NCBI GenBank assembly: GCA_903884535.1
Contig: CAISEZ010000026.1
Coordinates: 1 to 35,659, forward strand
DNA length: 35,659 nucleotides
Direction: 5' to 3'
Origin: an uncultured Verrucomicrobia subdivision 3 bacterium
GTDB lineage: Bacteria > Verrucomicrobiota > Verrucomicrobiia > Limisphaerales > UBA11358
Notes under the pieces: model-generated
The model's database searches: none
The model's input: only the letters and a program-made list of their open reading frames with translations
Told to the model about the DNA's origin: nothing
Translations under genes and position numbers: made by a program
Part shown: one piece after another, positions 16,877-25,950 of the stretch
Position numbering within the stretch: position 1 is the stretch's first letter
Layout of the letters: every line of letters starts with the position of its first letter

Positions 16877-17290
16877 ATGAACCTCGCGGAAAAACAGGTT
16901 GAACTCACGGCGCAGCTTGCCGTTCTGAAAAACGGCCAGGACCGGCTCGCGCTGCTCGTTGACCAGGCCAGAAAACGCCCCCTGCCCGCACCGGATTTGC
17001 GCGGGGACGCAAACCTGATTCCCGGCTGCCTCGCCAAGCTTTGGTTTGTCGCAAATTTTCGCGATGGCCGATGTTTTTTTGACTGCGATTCCGATTCGCT
17101 CATCGTCAAAGCCATCGCCGGTTTGCTCTGCGATTTTTACAGCGGCCACGCACCGGCGGAAATTCTCGCTCACGATCCCAATTTTCTCGCCCCGCTCGGC
17201 ATCACGCAGCACCTCACGCCCAACCGTCGCAATGCGCTTTCAAAAATCTGGAAACGCATCCGACATTTCGCCGAAGTGAATGTGAAATGA
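16877..17290 (+). CDS. SufE/CsdE-family sulfur acceptor
   Basis: The 137-residue protein fits the SufE family in size and pattern. It has an N-terminal helix, then LIPGCLAKLWF with the persulfide-accepting Cys51, then FDCDSDSLIVKAIAGLLCDF and the closing helical segment that begins TPNRRNALSKIW. SufE and CsdE take sulfur from a cysteine desulfurase and stimulate it. No desulfurase (sufS, csdA) is in the window. Its stop overlaps the start of tatD (ATGA at 17287-17290), and tcdA (csdL) lies just beyond on the other strand. That neighbourhood makes a CsdE-like role in tRNA ct6A formation plausible. Confidence 0.85.
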   Translation: MNLAEKQVELTAQLAVLKNGQDRLALLVDQARKRPLPAPDLRGDANLIPGCLAKLWFVANFRDGRCFFDCDSDSLIVKAIAGLLCDFYSGHAPAEILAHDPNFLAPLGITQHLTPNRRNALSKIWKRIRHFAEVNVK

Positions 17291-18084
17291 AGTTTTTCGA
17301 CGCACACAATCATTTGCAGGATGACCGCTTTGCCGGCCGTCAAAACGAACTGCTCGCCGCGTGCGAAAAAACCGGCATCGAAAAAATGGTGGTCAACGGC
17401 GCGAGCGAATCCGACTGGCCGGACGTGCTGGCATTGGCCCGGGAAAATAAAATGGTGCTGCCGAGCTTCGGCTATCATCCGTGGTGTTTGCACGAACGGA
17501 CGCCGGACTGGAAAAAAAATCTGGAGCGCTTGCTCGATGAAATCCCAAGCGCCGTCGGTGAAATCGGCCTGGACCGCTGGAAGCCGGATTTAAACTATGT
17601 CGGTCAGGAAGAAGTTTTTCTCGCGCAACTGCAAATCGCCACCGAACGAAATCGGCCCGTGAGCATTCACTGTTTGCAGGCTTGGGGACGGATGCTGGAA
17701 CTGCTTCAAAAAAATCCGCGCCCGCAACGCGGCTTCGTGCTGCACAGTTTCGGCGGGCCGGCGGAAATGATTCCGGCGTTCACCAAACTCGGCGCGTATT
17801 TCAGTTTCCCTGGCTATTTTTTGCACGAGCGCAAACAGCGCCAGCGCGAATCCTTCCAGCAGGTTCCCGCTGAACGGCTGCTTATTGAAACCGACGCGCC
17901 CGACCAGCTTTTGCCCGCCGACAAAAATCTTTTTCCGCTGACGGATGTCGGTGGCAAAGCACTGAATCACCCCGCTAATCTGGTGGCGGTTTACGAAGGC
18001 CTCGCGGAATTTCTGGATGAAACTATCGAGTCACTAACCTCGCGCGTCGAAGAAAATTTCCAGCGCATTTTCGGCGAGTTGTAG
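17287..18084 (+). CDS. TatD-family metal-dependent hydrolase/DNase
   Basis: This 265-residue TIM-barrel hydrolase has the TatD metal site: His7 and His9 in FDAHNHL, Glu92 in VGEIGLD, His128 in VSIHCLQAWG, His153 in VLHSFGG and Asp203 in IETDAP. TatD proteins are 3'-5' exonucleases or related phosphodiesterases. Start ATG overlaps the SufE stop by four bases. The stop codon TAG at 18082-18084 is part of the GTAG head of a palindromic repeat. The exact substrate within the family (DNA, D-aminoacyl-tRNA or other) cannot be told from sequence. Confidence 0.87.
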   Translation: MKFFDAHNHLQDDRFAGRQNELLAACEKTGIEKMVVNGASESDWPDVLALARENKMVLPSFGYHPWCLHERTPDWKKNLERLLDEIPSAVGEIGLDRWKPDLNYVGQEEVFLAQLQIATERNRPVSIHCLQAWGRMLELLQKNPRPQRGFVLHSFGGPAEMIPAFTKLGAYFSFPGYFLHERKQRQRESFQQVPAERLLIETDAPDQLLPADKNLFPLTDVGGKALNHPANLVAVYEGLAEFLDETIESLTSRVEENFQRIFGEL

Positions 18085-18143
18085 CGGCTTTCGGCAGAAA
18101 GCCGCCTCTCTATTTTGGCGGCAGTCTGCCAACCCACCACTAC
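18081..18143. repeat. REP/BIME-like pair between convergent tatD and tcdA, supplying both stop codons
   Basis: The + unit starts GTAG (18081-18084) and folds as GCGGCTTTC-GGCA-GAAAGCCGC (18084-18105, perfect 9-bp stem). The - unit starts GTAG at 18143-18140, and its TGGTGG start pairs with CCGCCA at the far end (18116-18121 on the + strand), with a weaker inner palindrome GGCAGTCTGCC. The TAG of each head is the stop codon of the gene running into it. The strong hairpin may also help end transcription from both sides. Confidence 0.7.
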
Positions 18144-18913
18144 CCGGCGGCAATTTTTTGCACCACCAAGCCCGCCGCCGCGAAGCCGAACGCCCCGGTC
18201 ACAAACGTCGCCGAACCCAGCCCGCCGTCGCAATTCAGCTTGGCGCCCGCTTCAGTTTTCGCGCGCGTTCCGGCCACCGATCCATCCGGCTGCGGATAAA
18301 AAGTTTTTTCCACCGAATACACGCACGGCACAGCCATCGCCGAATGTTCGGCGGGAAACTGATGATCTTTGCGCAGACGCCGCCGCACTTCCGAGAGCAG
18401 TTTGTCGTAACTTGCTTTGGACAAATCGCCGAGCCGCACAGAAGTCAGTTCGCGCCGCCCGCCCGCGCCGCCACAGGCCACCACGGGAAAGTGGCTTTCG
18501 CGGCACCGCACGAGCAGCAGCACTTTGTTCGGCACGTTGTCAATCGCATCAATGATGAAATCGAATTTTGCCGCGAGCAGTTCATCCGCCGTTTGTTCGT
18601 TGAAAAATTTCTGTTCCGCGGTCACGCGGCAATCGGGATTGATGGATCGAATGCGCTCGGCCATCACCTCGACTTTGGCGCGGCCGACCGTTTCGGTGAG
18701 CGCGTGAAGCTGACGATTGATGTTGGTCACGCAGACTTCGTCCAAATCCACAAGCGTGATCGCGCCGACACCGGAACGCGCGAGCGCTTCCGCCGCCCAG
18801 GTGCCCACGCCGCCGATGCCGACGACCATGACGTGCGCCGCGCGCAGCTTCGCCAGACCCGCCTGGCCGTAAAGCCGCGCGATGCCGCCAAATCTGGTTT
18901 CGTAGTCGCTCAT
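18140..18913 (-). CDS. tcdA: tRNA threonylcarbamoyladenosine dehydratase (TcdA/CsdL)
   Basis: This 257-residue E1-like adenylating enzyme carries the nucleotide-binding GIGGVGTW at 32-39, the acidic pair in LVDLDEV (Asp56, Asp58), NINRQLHAL at 64-72 and a Cys in VVACGGAGG (Cys147). The hydrophobic C-terminus (FVTGAFGFAAAGLVVQKIAA) is typical of TcdA and may associate with membranes. TcdA uses ATP to cyclise t6A in tRNA to ct6A. The stop codon TAG falls in the GTAG head of a repeat. In E. coli the gene lies beside csdA-csdE; here a SufE/CsdE-like gene is about 850 bp away on the facing strand. Confidence 0.88.
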   Translation of the reverse strand: MSDYETRFGGIARLYGQAGLAKLRAAHVMVVGIGGVGTWAAEALARSGVGAITLVDLDEVCVTNINRQLHALTETVGRAKVEVMAERIRSINPDCRVTAEQKFFNEQTADELLAAKFDFIIDAIDNVPNKVLLLVRCRESHFPVVACGGAGGRRELTSVRLGDLSKASYDKLLSEVRRRLRKDHQFPAEHSAMAVPCVYSVEKTFYPQPDGSVAGTRAKTEAGAKLNCDGGLGSATFVTGAFGFAAAGLVVQKIAAG

Positions 18914-18986
18914 GCGAAAATGGAATTATGCAGGATGAATTAAGAATGATGAAGTGGAAAGCAGCCGGTGCTGATGCATTTCTACT

Positions 18987-19009
18987 TTCATAATTCTCAC
19001 TTCATAATT
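18987..19009 (+). repeat. Short direct repeat in the divergent tcdA/DUF155 gap
   Basis: TTCATAATT occurs at 18987-18995 and again at 19001-19009, a 14-bp period, in an AT-rich 124-bp gap between divergent genes. A reversed relative of it (GAATTAAGAATGATGAAG) lies at 18938-18955. The gap must hold promoters for both genes, so these may be operator half-sites, but they may equally be a decayed simple repeat. No convincing -35/-10 pair was found. Confidence 0.35.
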
Positions 19010-19037
19010 TCGATTTTGTGGACTAGAGTGCAACAGG

Positions 19038-20156
19038 ATGAAAGCGAACCCAGCCAGCCGCTACCAAGGCGAGGTGGTTTACATCTACGCGTTCGACGTG
19101 GCCTACGACACGGCGCGGAAACCGATCCAAACCTTGCTCGGCCAGCCGGTGGCGCAGTTCGCCGTGGACGCCAGCAAGCGCAGCCCGCGCCAGCTCTTTT
19201 TTTACAAACCACAGATGGTTCGTCTGCCGCCGATGGAACGCATCGGTCCGCTCGGTGCGGTGCGCGTCGAACGCGTCATCAAGCTGCTGCCCGTCGGCGC
19301 GATCAGCATCACCGCGCGCGTGCCGTTCGCGGTCAATCACGTCGAAGACCTGGTCGCGTTTCACGATTTGCAATTCAGCAACGGCTCGTTGCACGACGAA
19401 GTCCATCGCCTCGCGCAGGAGGTCATCGGCGAGCTGAGCGGGCATTTGATCCGGCCGCAGCCGCAGTTGCCCGAGGAGGAAGCCTACACGGTTTTTTGCC
19501 TCGCTGCGCCGGTGCTAAACATTGAAAACGAACCCATGAATGCGGAGCAATGGTTTCAGGCGCATCGCCGGCAGATCGCCGCGCTGCTCACGCAGGAGGA
19601 GGAAATGGAGCGGCTTTCGAAACAGGAAGCCGAGGAATCCACCGCGCGCTACTTGAGCTATTATGACAACGACCTTGTCGTCATTGACTGGGATGCGGCC
19701 CTGCTCGTGGACGAGCCGGCGGATTTCGACGAGTCGCTTTACATCATGGAACTCGCCAACCTCCAACTCGCGGAACTCGAAGCCTACGACCGGTTGCTGG
19801 ACGACGCGCTGGAACGTTCCTATCGCGACCTCGGCGAACGGCCGTTGCGTTCGCGCGGCGACATTTTGCGCGAGCTGCGCGAAATCCGCATCGACATGGC
19901 GCGCTTCAACGACGAGCTGTCCAACATCACCAAGTTTTTCGGCGATTGGCACCTCGCCCGCATCTACGAAAAAATCGCCTCGCGCTTTCATCTCGCGGAC
20001 TGGCACCGCACCATCAACGGCAAGCTCAAGACGCTCGACGACCTTTACCTGATTCTCAAGCAGGACCAGAACAACCGCGTGATGGTCTGGCTGGAAATCA
20101 CCATCGTCCTGTTGTTTGTGATTGACCTGGTGATTCTGGTGATGGGCTTGAAGTGA
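19038..20156 (+). CDS. RMD1/DUF155-like protein with C-terminal membrane anchor
   Basis: This 372-residue protein has a mixed alpha/beta N-terminal domain (VVYIYAFDVAYDTARK, then VIKLLPVGAISITARVPF). A helical middle follows (about 175-340), including SYYDNDLVVIDWDAALL and the later LREIRIDMARFNDELSN. One transmembrane helix sits at the end (VWLEITIVLLFVIDLVILVM). This layout, and especially the final coiled coil plus anchor, fits the RMD1/YagE (DUF155) family, whose mitochondrial members support translation; the bacterial role is unknown. It is divergent from tcdA and followed by an AT-rich TPR gene. The family assignment is by eye and moderate. Confidence 0.65.
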   Translation: MKANPASRYQGEVVYIYAFDVAYDTARKPIQTLLGQPVAQFAVDASKRSPRQLFFYKPQMVRLPPMERIGPLGAVRVERVIKLLPVGAISITARVPFAVNHVEDLVAFHDLQFSNGSLHDEVHRLAQEVIGELSGHLIRPQPQLPEEEAYTVFCLAAPVLNIENEPMNAEQWFQAHRRQIAALLTQEEEMERLSKQEAEESTARYLSYYDNDLVVIDWDAALLVDEPADFDESLYIMELANLQLAELEAYDRLLDDALERSYRDLGERPLRSRGDILRELREIRIDMARFNDELSNITKFFGDWHLARIYEKIASRFHLADWHRTINGKLKTLDDLYLILKQDQNNRVMVWLEITIVLLFVIDLVILVMGLK

Positions 20157-20311
20157 AAATTGCCGGGTAGTCCAGCGGTTGGTCAGGGTGTTTTCGGACG
20201 GCAATGGGTAGAGAAACAACTGTTTTGAATGAGTCGCCTAGCACAATCGAGCCAAAGGCTATTTCTGAACGACAACTTGCTCCTATAAAACTTTTTTGCT
20301 TACAATCGTGT

Positions 20312-21787
20312 ATGGGCATTTCAAATAGGCTGGCATCTTCTACTATTTCATGCCTTTTGACGTGCATTATCGCGGTGGGATGCGGTGCCAGAAAAGATGA
20401 AACTACTCTTTTCATGGAGGGCGGATCGAAGATGGATTCGCATGATTGGAATGGTGCCGTTGAGTGTTTCAGCCGCGTCACCAGGCTAAACCCGAAGAGT
20501 TCGGCTGCGTTCGCAAATCTGGCGATGGCGGAACGTCATTTGGGGCAATTGGACAACGCTTCGATGGATTATTCCCACGCGATTATGCTTAATCCGAAGG
20601 ATTATTTTGCATATGCGGGACGGGCGTATGTTCAATATTTGAAAACCAATTTGGACTATGCGATTGCCGATGCGACACAGGCAATAACTTTGAATGAGAC
20701 CAACCTGTTTGCATTTCACACCCGTGCATTGGCCGAATATGAAAAAAATGATCTCACGGCGGCTCGCACCGATTTTATCCAAGTGATTCAGTTCAACCCG
20801 AAAAGCATATCGGCATACAATTATCTTGGCAGAATTTGTCACCTGCAAACCAACGATGAGGCTGCGATTGGATATTTCAACCATGTCATTCGACTAGATC
20901 CGAAGTTAGCTGAAGGCTATGCCAGCCGGGCAATCGCGAAGCAAAAATTAAATGATTTGGATGGTGCGATTGCCGACCAGGATAAGGCCATAGAACTTAA
21001 CCCTACAAATTGGATGTTTTACGCCGATCGTGGAAATTATAAATCGAGGAAAAAAGACTTCGCTGGCGCCATTTCTGATTTCAACAAGGCAATTGATTTT
21101 AACCTGACAAACAAAGCGGTCTATTTTGACCGCGCACAGGCAAAAGAGGGAATAAAAGAATTTGATGGCGCAATTGTCGACTTCAATAAAGTCATTAAAT
21201 TAAATCCTAAAAGCGTTGCTGCATATGACAATCGAGGTGTGGCGCAACGTAATAAAGGCGATTTTGAAGGGGCTATTGCAAGCTACAAGAAATCTATCAA
21301 CCTAAATCCAACAAATTATCATCCGTATGTTTTGAGATCTTACGTCGAAACCTTGCAAGGTAGGTTTCAAGACGCTATCACTGATTTGAACCAAGCGCTA
21401 AAGTTTAGTCCGAACAATTCACTTATTTACAATGACATTGCATGGAACGAGTTTGAAATGAAAAATTTTGATGCTGCAATTGCCGATGCAAGCACGGCAA
21501 TTCAACTCAATTCAACAAATTGCCGTGCCTATGGAACTCGCGGTTGGGCGCGTTACAGCAAAGGTGATAGACTTGGTGCAATTGAGGATTGTTCCAAGGC
21601 AATCAGTTTGTTCAGCGGTGACTCATTTGAAGTTGACTACGATAAAGGAATGCTTGATTTCATCAATGGCGACTATGAAAACGCTGTTTCTTCCTGGAAT
21701 AACGTTCTCAAACATGATGCAACTCTTAAAAGCGAGCTTCAGCCCTGGATTGACAAGGCCCAAACAAAGTTGAAAAACGGTAAATAG
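20312..21787 (+). CDS. TPR-repeat lipoprotein
   Basis: ATG at 20312 gives 491 residues beginning with a lipoprotein signal whose lipobox AVGC ends at Cys24; the frame is open earlier (20204) but that would bury the signal. From about residue 35 to the end runs a nearly continuous array of some 12-13 tetratricopeptide repeats of 34 residues, many ending in LNPK or LNPT (e.g. AIADQDKAIELNPTNW). Such arrays are protein-binding scaffolds, here probably on the inner or outer membrane face. Base composition is clearly more AT-rich than every neighbour, with AT-ending codons common, suggesting recent acquisition. The stop at 21787 directly abuts the stop of the opposite gene at 21788, with no gap. 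Confidence 0.85.
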   Translation: MGISNRLASSTISCLLTCIIAVGCGARKDETTLFMEGGSKMDSHDWNGAVECFSRVTRLNPKSSAAFANLAMAERHLGQLDNASMDYSHAIMLNPKDYFAYAGRAYVQYLKTNLDYAIADATQAITLNETNLFAFHTRALAEYEKNDLTAARTDFIQVIQFNPKSISAYNYLGRICHLQTNDEAAIGYFNHVIRLDPKLAEGYASRAIAKQKLNDLDGAIADQDKAIELNPTNWMFYADRGNYKSRKKDFAGAISDFNKAIDFNLTNKAVYFDRAQAKEGIKEFDGAIVDFNKVIKLNPKSVAAYDNRGVAQRNKGDFEGAIASYKKSINLNPTNYHPYVLRSYVETLQGRFQDAITDLNQALKFSPNNSLIYNDIAWNEFEMKNFDAAIADASTAIQLNSTNCRAYGTRGWARYSKGDRLGAIEDCSKAISLFSGDSFEVDYDKGMLDFINGDYENAVSSWNNVLKHDATLKSELQPWIDKAQTKLKNGK

Positions 21788-23926
21788 TTAAATCAACAAC
21801 TCCTTTACCGTCGCCGGCTCCGAAGTCGGCGGCTGGCAAGTTTGGCCGGCGCAAACGTAAGTGACCGCCACATTTTTCACCGGCAGCGTTTTGGCGAACG
21901 GCTCGACCGCACCGGTGTTGCCGAGAATAATCTTGTTCGGCTGGTAAATGGAGTGCGCCGCGCGAAGCAATGGTTGAAATCCGACGGAATTATTTTCACC
22001 AGCGACGACCACGCGGCGCGGTTCATCCAGCCAGAAATCCAGCGCGTGCAGCATGAACGCCAGCGCGGCGGGCTGGCTCCGCAGCCGGTGCGCGGACAAT
22101 TGCAGCGTGGCTTCGGCGGCTGACTTGAAATCTTCGCGGCACGTGATGGCGGCCAGTTTCAGCAGGGCGAGCGTGGCCACGGAATTGCCGCTCGGCTCCG
22201 CGCCGTCGTAATCGTCCTTCACGCGCAAAATCAAATCGCCGGCACCGGCGGGGCTTTGCCAGAAGCCGCCGTCAGCCGCATCGAAAAATTTCGCGAGCAT
22301 CGCGACGGCCAACTCGATGGCAAAATCCAGATGGCGCGGTTCCAGCGTGGCTTCGTATAGTTCGATGACGCCCGAAAGCTGGAACGCATAGCCTTCGAGC
22401 AGTTGCACCGCGTCGCGCTCGCCGTCGCGCCACCGATGAAAGAGCGTGCCGTGAATTGCGGATTGCGGATTGCGGATTGCGGACTGAACCGGCGACTCCC
22501 ACAGTTTAGCCCGGATAAATTCAAGATTTCTTTCCGCCGCCACGCGATATTTATCCTCTCCCAAAACGGCGGCGGCGCGGGCAAACGCGCCGAGCATCAG
22601 CCCGTTCCACGAGGCGAGGATTTTGTCGTCGAGATGCGGACGGATGCGCTGGGCGCGCGCTGCCGACATTTTATTTTTGGCGGACGCAAGTAACTCTTCA
22701 TCGCAGCAGCCGACGTGAGTCGGCTCATTCTTTTCAGCGAGCGGGTTGGAAGTTTGAGCGGACTCACGTCCGCTGCTACGGAACGGATCCACCACGCTCA
22801 AAACAGTTTGACCGGCCAGCGGTGTGGGATGGCTGTGATCCACGAAATTGCCTTCCGCCGTGACGCCAAAATATTTTGCCGCGACGTTGAATTCCTCGAC
22901 GGTGAGCAGCTTGGATAGTTCATCCTTGGTCCAACAATAAAATTTCCCTTCGTGACCTTCGCTGTCGGCGTCTTCGGCGGAAAAAAATCCGCCGGCGGCA
23001 TGTGTCATGTCGCGCAACACATAATCCAAAATATCGCGCACGGTGTCCGCGTGGCGCGCAACGCCGCTGACCAAATACGCGTCGAGATAAAGCTGCGCGA
23101 GCTGCGCATTATCGTAGAGCATCTTTTCAAAATGCGGGACCAACCACTCGGCATCCACCGCGTAGCGTGCAAATCCGCCACCAAGCTGGTCGTGAATTCC
23201 GCCAGCATTCATGCGGTCGCAAGTGTGCAACACCATTTTCACCGCAGCGTCATCGCCAAAGCGTTTCGCGGCGCGCAACACCAGCGACGGAATGCTTGGC
23301 TGCGGAAATTTGGGCGCACCACCAAACCCACCGTTGTTCGCATCGTAACCCTCCTTGAATGTTTCTAGCGCACGCTTGAGGATTTCTGGCGTCAGCGGCA
23401 GATCGGCTTTGGCTTCGCGCGCGGTGAGAAGTTCCAGCCGCGCGTGCAATTCATCGGCAGACGCGACGATTTCCATTTTCCGTTCGCGCCAAAGTCCGGC
23501 AATTTGTTCCAGCAACTGTAAAAAACTCGGGCGGCCATGCCGCGCGTCCGGTGGGAAATAGGTGCCGCCAAAAAATGGTTTTAATTCAGGCGTGAGAAAA
23601 ACACTCATCGGCCAGCCGCCGCTGCCGGTGGTGGACTGCACGAACGTCATGTAAATTTTGTCCACATCCGGCCGTTCCTCGCGGTCAACTTTGATGCTGA
23701 CAAAATGTTCGTTCAAAAACGCGCCGACGTTTTCCTGCTCAAACGATTCCCGTTCCATAACATGACACCAATGGCAGGTGGAGTAGCCGATGCTCAAAAA
23801 AATCGGTTTGTTTTCCGTGCGCGCCTTCGTGAAAGCCTCGTCGTTCCAAGCAAACCAGTCCACGGGATTGTGCGCGTGCTGGAGCAAGTAGGGCGATTTT
23901 TCGCGGGCGAGCCGGTTGGTGAGCAT
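21788..23926 (-). CDS. DUF255/YyaL-type thioredoxin-domain protein
   Basis: The 712-residue protein has the order seen in YyaL/spermatogenesis-associated-20 proteins. An N-terminal thioredoxin-like domain carries [17 protein letters not shown] (Cys51, Cys54) and [12 protein letters not shown] large (alpha/alpha)6 barrel related to N-acylglucosamine epimerases or glycosidases follows (e.g. [49 protein letters not shown]). The biochemical function is not established. Two insertions look foreign: residues about 384-407 are encoded by a pair of palindromic repeats, and about 482-490 by four copies of a 7-bp tandem repeat. Both keep the frame and fall between conserved segments, so the protein is probably still made. 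Confidence 0.85.
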   Translation of the reverse strand: MLTNRLAREKSPYLLQHAHNPVDWFAWNDEAFTKARTENKPIFLSIGYSTCHWCHVMERESFEQENVGAFLNEHFVSIKVDREERPDVDKIYMTFVQSTTGSGGWPMSVFLTPELKPFFGGTYFPPDARHGRPSFLQLLEQIAGLWRERKMEIVASADELHARLELLTAREAKADLPLTPEILKRALETFKEGYDANNGGFGGAPKFPQPSIPSLVLRAAKRFGDDAAVKMVLHTCDRMNAGGIHDQLGGGFARYAVDAEWLVPHFEKMLYDNAQLAQLYLDAYLVSGVARHADTVRDILDYVLRDMTHAAGGFFSAEDADSEGHEGKFYCWTKDELSKLLTVEEFNVAAKYFGVTAEGNFVDHSHPTPLAGQTVLSVVDPFRSSGRESAQTSNPLAEKNEPTHVGCCDEELLASAKNKMSAARAQRIRPHLDDKILASWNGLMLGAFARAAAVLGEDKYRVAAERNLEFIRAKLWESPVQSAIRNPQSAIHGTLFHRWRDGERDAVQLLEGYAFQLSGVIELYEATLEPRHLDFAIELAVAMLAKFFDAADGGFWQSPAGAGDLILRVKDDYDGAEPSGNSVATLALLKLAAITCREDFKSAAEATLQLSAHRLRSQPAALAFMLHALDFWLDEPRRVVVAGENNSVGFQPLLRAAHSIYQPNKIILGNTGAVEPFAKTLPVKNVAVTYVCAGQTCQPPTSEPATVKELLI
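22455..22482 (-). repeat. Tandem 7-bp repeat (4 copies) inside the DUF255 gene
   Basis: ATTGCGG (CCGCAAT on the coding strand) is repeated four times without change. Because the unit is 7 bp it passes through all frames and encodes a [15 protein letters not shown] stretch. Gain or loss of one copy would shift the frame, so it is a potential phase-variation or mutation hotspot, though it may simply be a passenger repeat. Confidence 0.85.
22703..22779. repeat. In-frame REP/BIME-like pair inside the DUF255 gene
   Basis: Facing 23-bp arms at 22705-22727 and 22755-22777 match at 21 of 23 positions. Each is itself a hairpin: AGCCGAC-GTGA-GTCGGCT in the first, AGCGGAC-GTGA-GTCCGCT in the second read on its own strand. 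The only two differences are compensatory, and the GTGA loop is constant. Heads are GCAG (22703-22706) and GTAG (22779-22776). No stop codon arises in the host gene frame. Confidence 0.85.
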
Positions 23927-24125
23927 AAAAAGCGGGCGGTGTTAATTCGATTTGTAATTGGCTTGCGCGGCCATGAATTGACTTGGATTGGTTTTCTGAT
24001 CCATCAAGCGGCTTGCCGGTTTTGGAATTGGCCAATGAGTTTGCATTCGGGCGCATAGCATAAAACATCGTCCTGGAAAGGCACGTTCGGAAACGGCCTA
24101 AAGCTGACACCGCGCAAGGCCGGCG

Positions 24126-25610
24126 TCATTGCACCTTGATGACGTAAAATTGCTGGGGATTGTTCGCGCTCGGGATATTGGTCCAAGTGAAATTGCCGCC
24201 ACCATCAAAAAAACCAGTGCCTGCTACCAGCCATTGCGCCTGCGGCAAAGTGAGATCCGTGGACGACAAAATGGTATATGACCAGTTGGGCGTGCCGTTC
24301 GTTCCCTGTAAAACCAGGTTGTTGTCGGCTACGGAAACATTATTTATGGCCGGAGGATTAGTGCTTAGAACGCCCAGTGTGCCGTCCACGGCGAGCCGGA
24401 ATGTGCTCCAAAGCAGACCCGGACTTAACGCCGGCAAGTTAATGCTGCCGAACGCGCCATTGTAACCAGCGGCACTAAACAAAGCGAAACTGTCGCCGGC
24501 GGCAAAGGCGGACCCACCGCTATTGGTCACGACCAATGTGCCACCCTGAGTCAGGGGGCCCGCAACCGTCACGGTATTATTGGTGAGTGGCGAGTGTTGC
24601 ACTTGCAGCCAAGTGGTGCTGCCGGCAGCAAGCGTGAGATTGTTGCCAATGCTCAAGGTGCCGAGCGGATTGCCCGGAGCGAGTGTGCCGCCGGCAACCA
24701 CGCTGACAGAGTTGCCAACTGCGCCCGTGCCGGCCAGCGTGGCTCCATTTTGCACCGTCACATTGCCCGAACCGGTGGCCGAACCGCTGACATTATTGGC
24801 CAGCACAGTCACATTTGTGAGCGTCGTGTTTCCCGTGAAGGTATTGGCGCCTTGCAAGGTTAACACGCCGTTCGCCAGCGAACTCTTCACGGTCAGCGCG
24901 CCGCTGCCATCATTCCCAATAGAGCCTGAATAGTTGATAGAGTTGCCGTTCACATCAATCGTCCCACCGCCGGCAGCGAAGGTAATGCCCGCCGTGCCGA
25001 TGGCCGTCAGATCCGACGAACCGTTGTTGCCAGTGAAGCCGGCCGCATATTGCAACGTGCCGCCATTAAAAGTCAGGCCGCCATAGTTGCCGCCGCCGAG
25101 CGCATTGATGCCATTAATGTTCAGCGTGCCGCTTTGCAGAATCGTGCCCCCGGTATAATAATTTGCATTGGTTAGAACCACCGTGCCGGTGGCATAGACC
25201 GGAGTAAAGTTCGCCGTGTCCGTGCCTGTGCCCGGCAATAATCCTGCGGTGTTACTGTTAGCAGTCATAGCTGGAAGGCCAATGGTCAACGGGCCGGCAC
25301 CAGCTGCACTGCCGATCACGCCATCGACGGTCAACGTATTGCCGGCCGTCGCGGCCAAGCCGCCGCCGGGGCTGTTGAGTCAGACGAATCGCGCGGAGGC
25401 CGCGCTGCCATTGTCCAAAGAAAAGGTGCTATTGGCCGCGAGCGTGCCGCCGTCCAGATTCACCGTCGCGGCGGTGGACGCCGCGCCCAGGGATCCATTG
25501 CCAGTGATCAGTGTCACGCCACCGTTCAGATAGGTTTATCCGGTATAGCCGCTGCTGATTTCCCAGGCTTTTTGCAGCGCTTGGGCCGCTTCCTTCAACT
25601 CCGGTGTCAT
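24126..25610 (-). pseudogene. Decayed autotransporter-associated beta-strand-repeat protein
   Basis: One minus-strand frame encodes typical repeat units (YLNGGVTLITGNGSLGAAS, VNLDGGTLAANSTFSLDNG, YYTGGTILQSGTLNINGIN, NTFTGNTTLTN) and a C-terminal domain ending QQFYVIKVQ. Two in-frame stops interrupt it: TAA at 25536-25538, just where SGYTG-x-TYLNGG would read through, and TGA at 25380-25382. An ATG at 25610 opens only 24 codons before the first stop. The 3' part (24126-25358) could still be translated from a TTG but would lack any signal peptide. Intact relatives are long, secreted surface proteins of Verrucomicrobia and Planctomycetes. Upstream of SGYTG the sequence (LKEAAQALQKAWE) does not look like repeat units, suggesting a junction with other DNA. 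Confidence 0.75.
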
Positions 25611-25950
25611 CCAAAAATCTGAGCTAACAACGGCGGCTTGCGTGCTGCGTGAAAAGAGTCGGGCAGAAACTCCCGATCTTCAGAACCAAGGTCTTTGCGG
25701 ATATTTTTTGATGGGCCATGATGGTTGATTTCAGTGGCGCGAAGTGAGGATGGTTCAAATTTTGCAGATGGACAAAGCTGGTGAAAATAAAAGCTGCACA
25801 ATCAACGCTCAACCCATCCGCCCCGTGCGAATTAAGTGTCAGGGGAAAACCAAATTTTCATCTAAAAAACCCCCTTGCCAGTTTCAAATTGAAGATTATA
25901 TTTGCACTTGAAAACCGCAGGAAATCGTTGATTTTATTGGGGAATTTAAG
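25611..25950. other. Stretch without a convincing gene between the pseudogene and tRNA-Gln
   Basis: About 340 bp, AT-richer than its surroundings. Only frames of 60-odd codons occur on the minus strand. One of them ends with a TGA overlapping the ATG at 25610 (ATGA). They have no recognisable domain. I see no terminal inverted repeats, transposase motif or clear promoter. It may be eroded remains of the upstream part of the decayed gene or of a mobile element. Confidence 0.5.

Noticed and set aside
20284-20289. TATAAA as a -10 box of the TPR gene
   Set aside because: No acceptable -35 hexamer lies 15-19 bp upstream and the leader would be very short; not strong enough to list.
22455-22482. 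CRISPR-like array
   Set aside because: Units are 7 bp with no spacers; it is a simple tandem repeat inside a gene.
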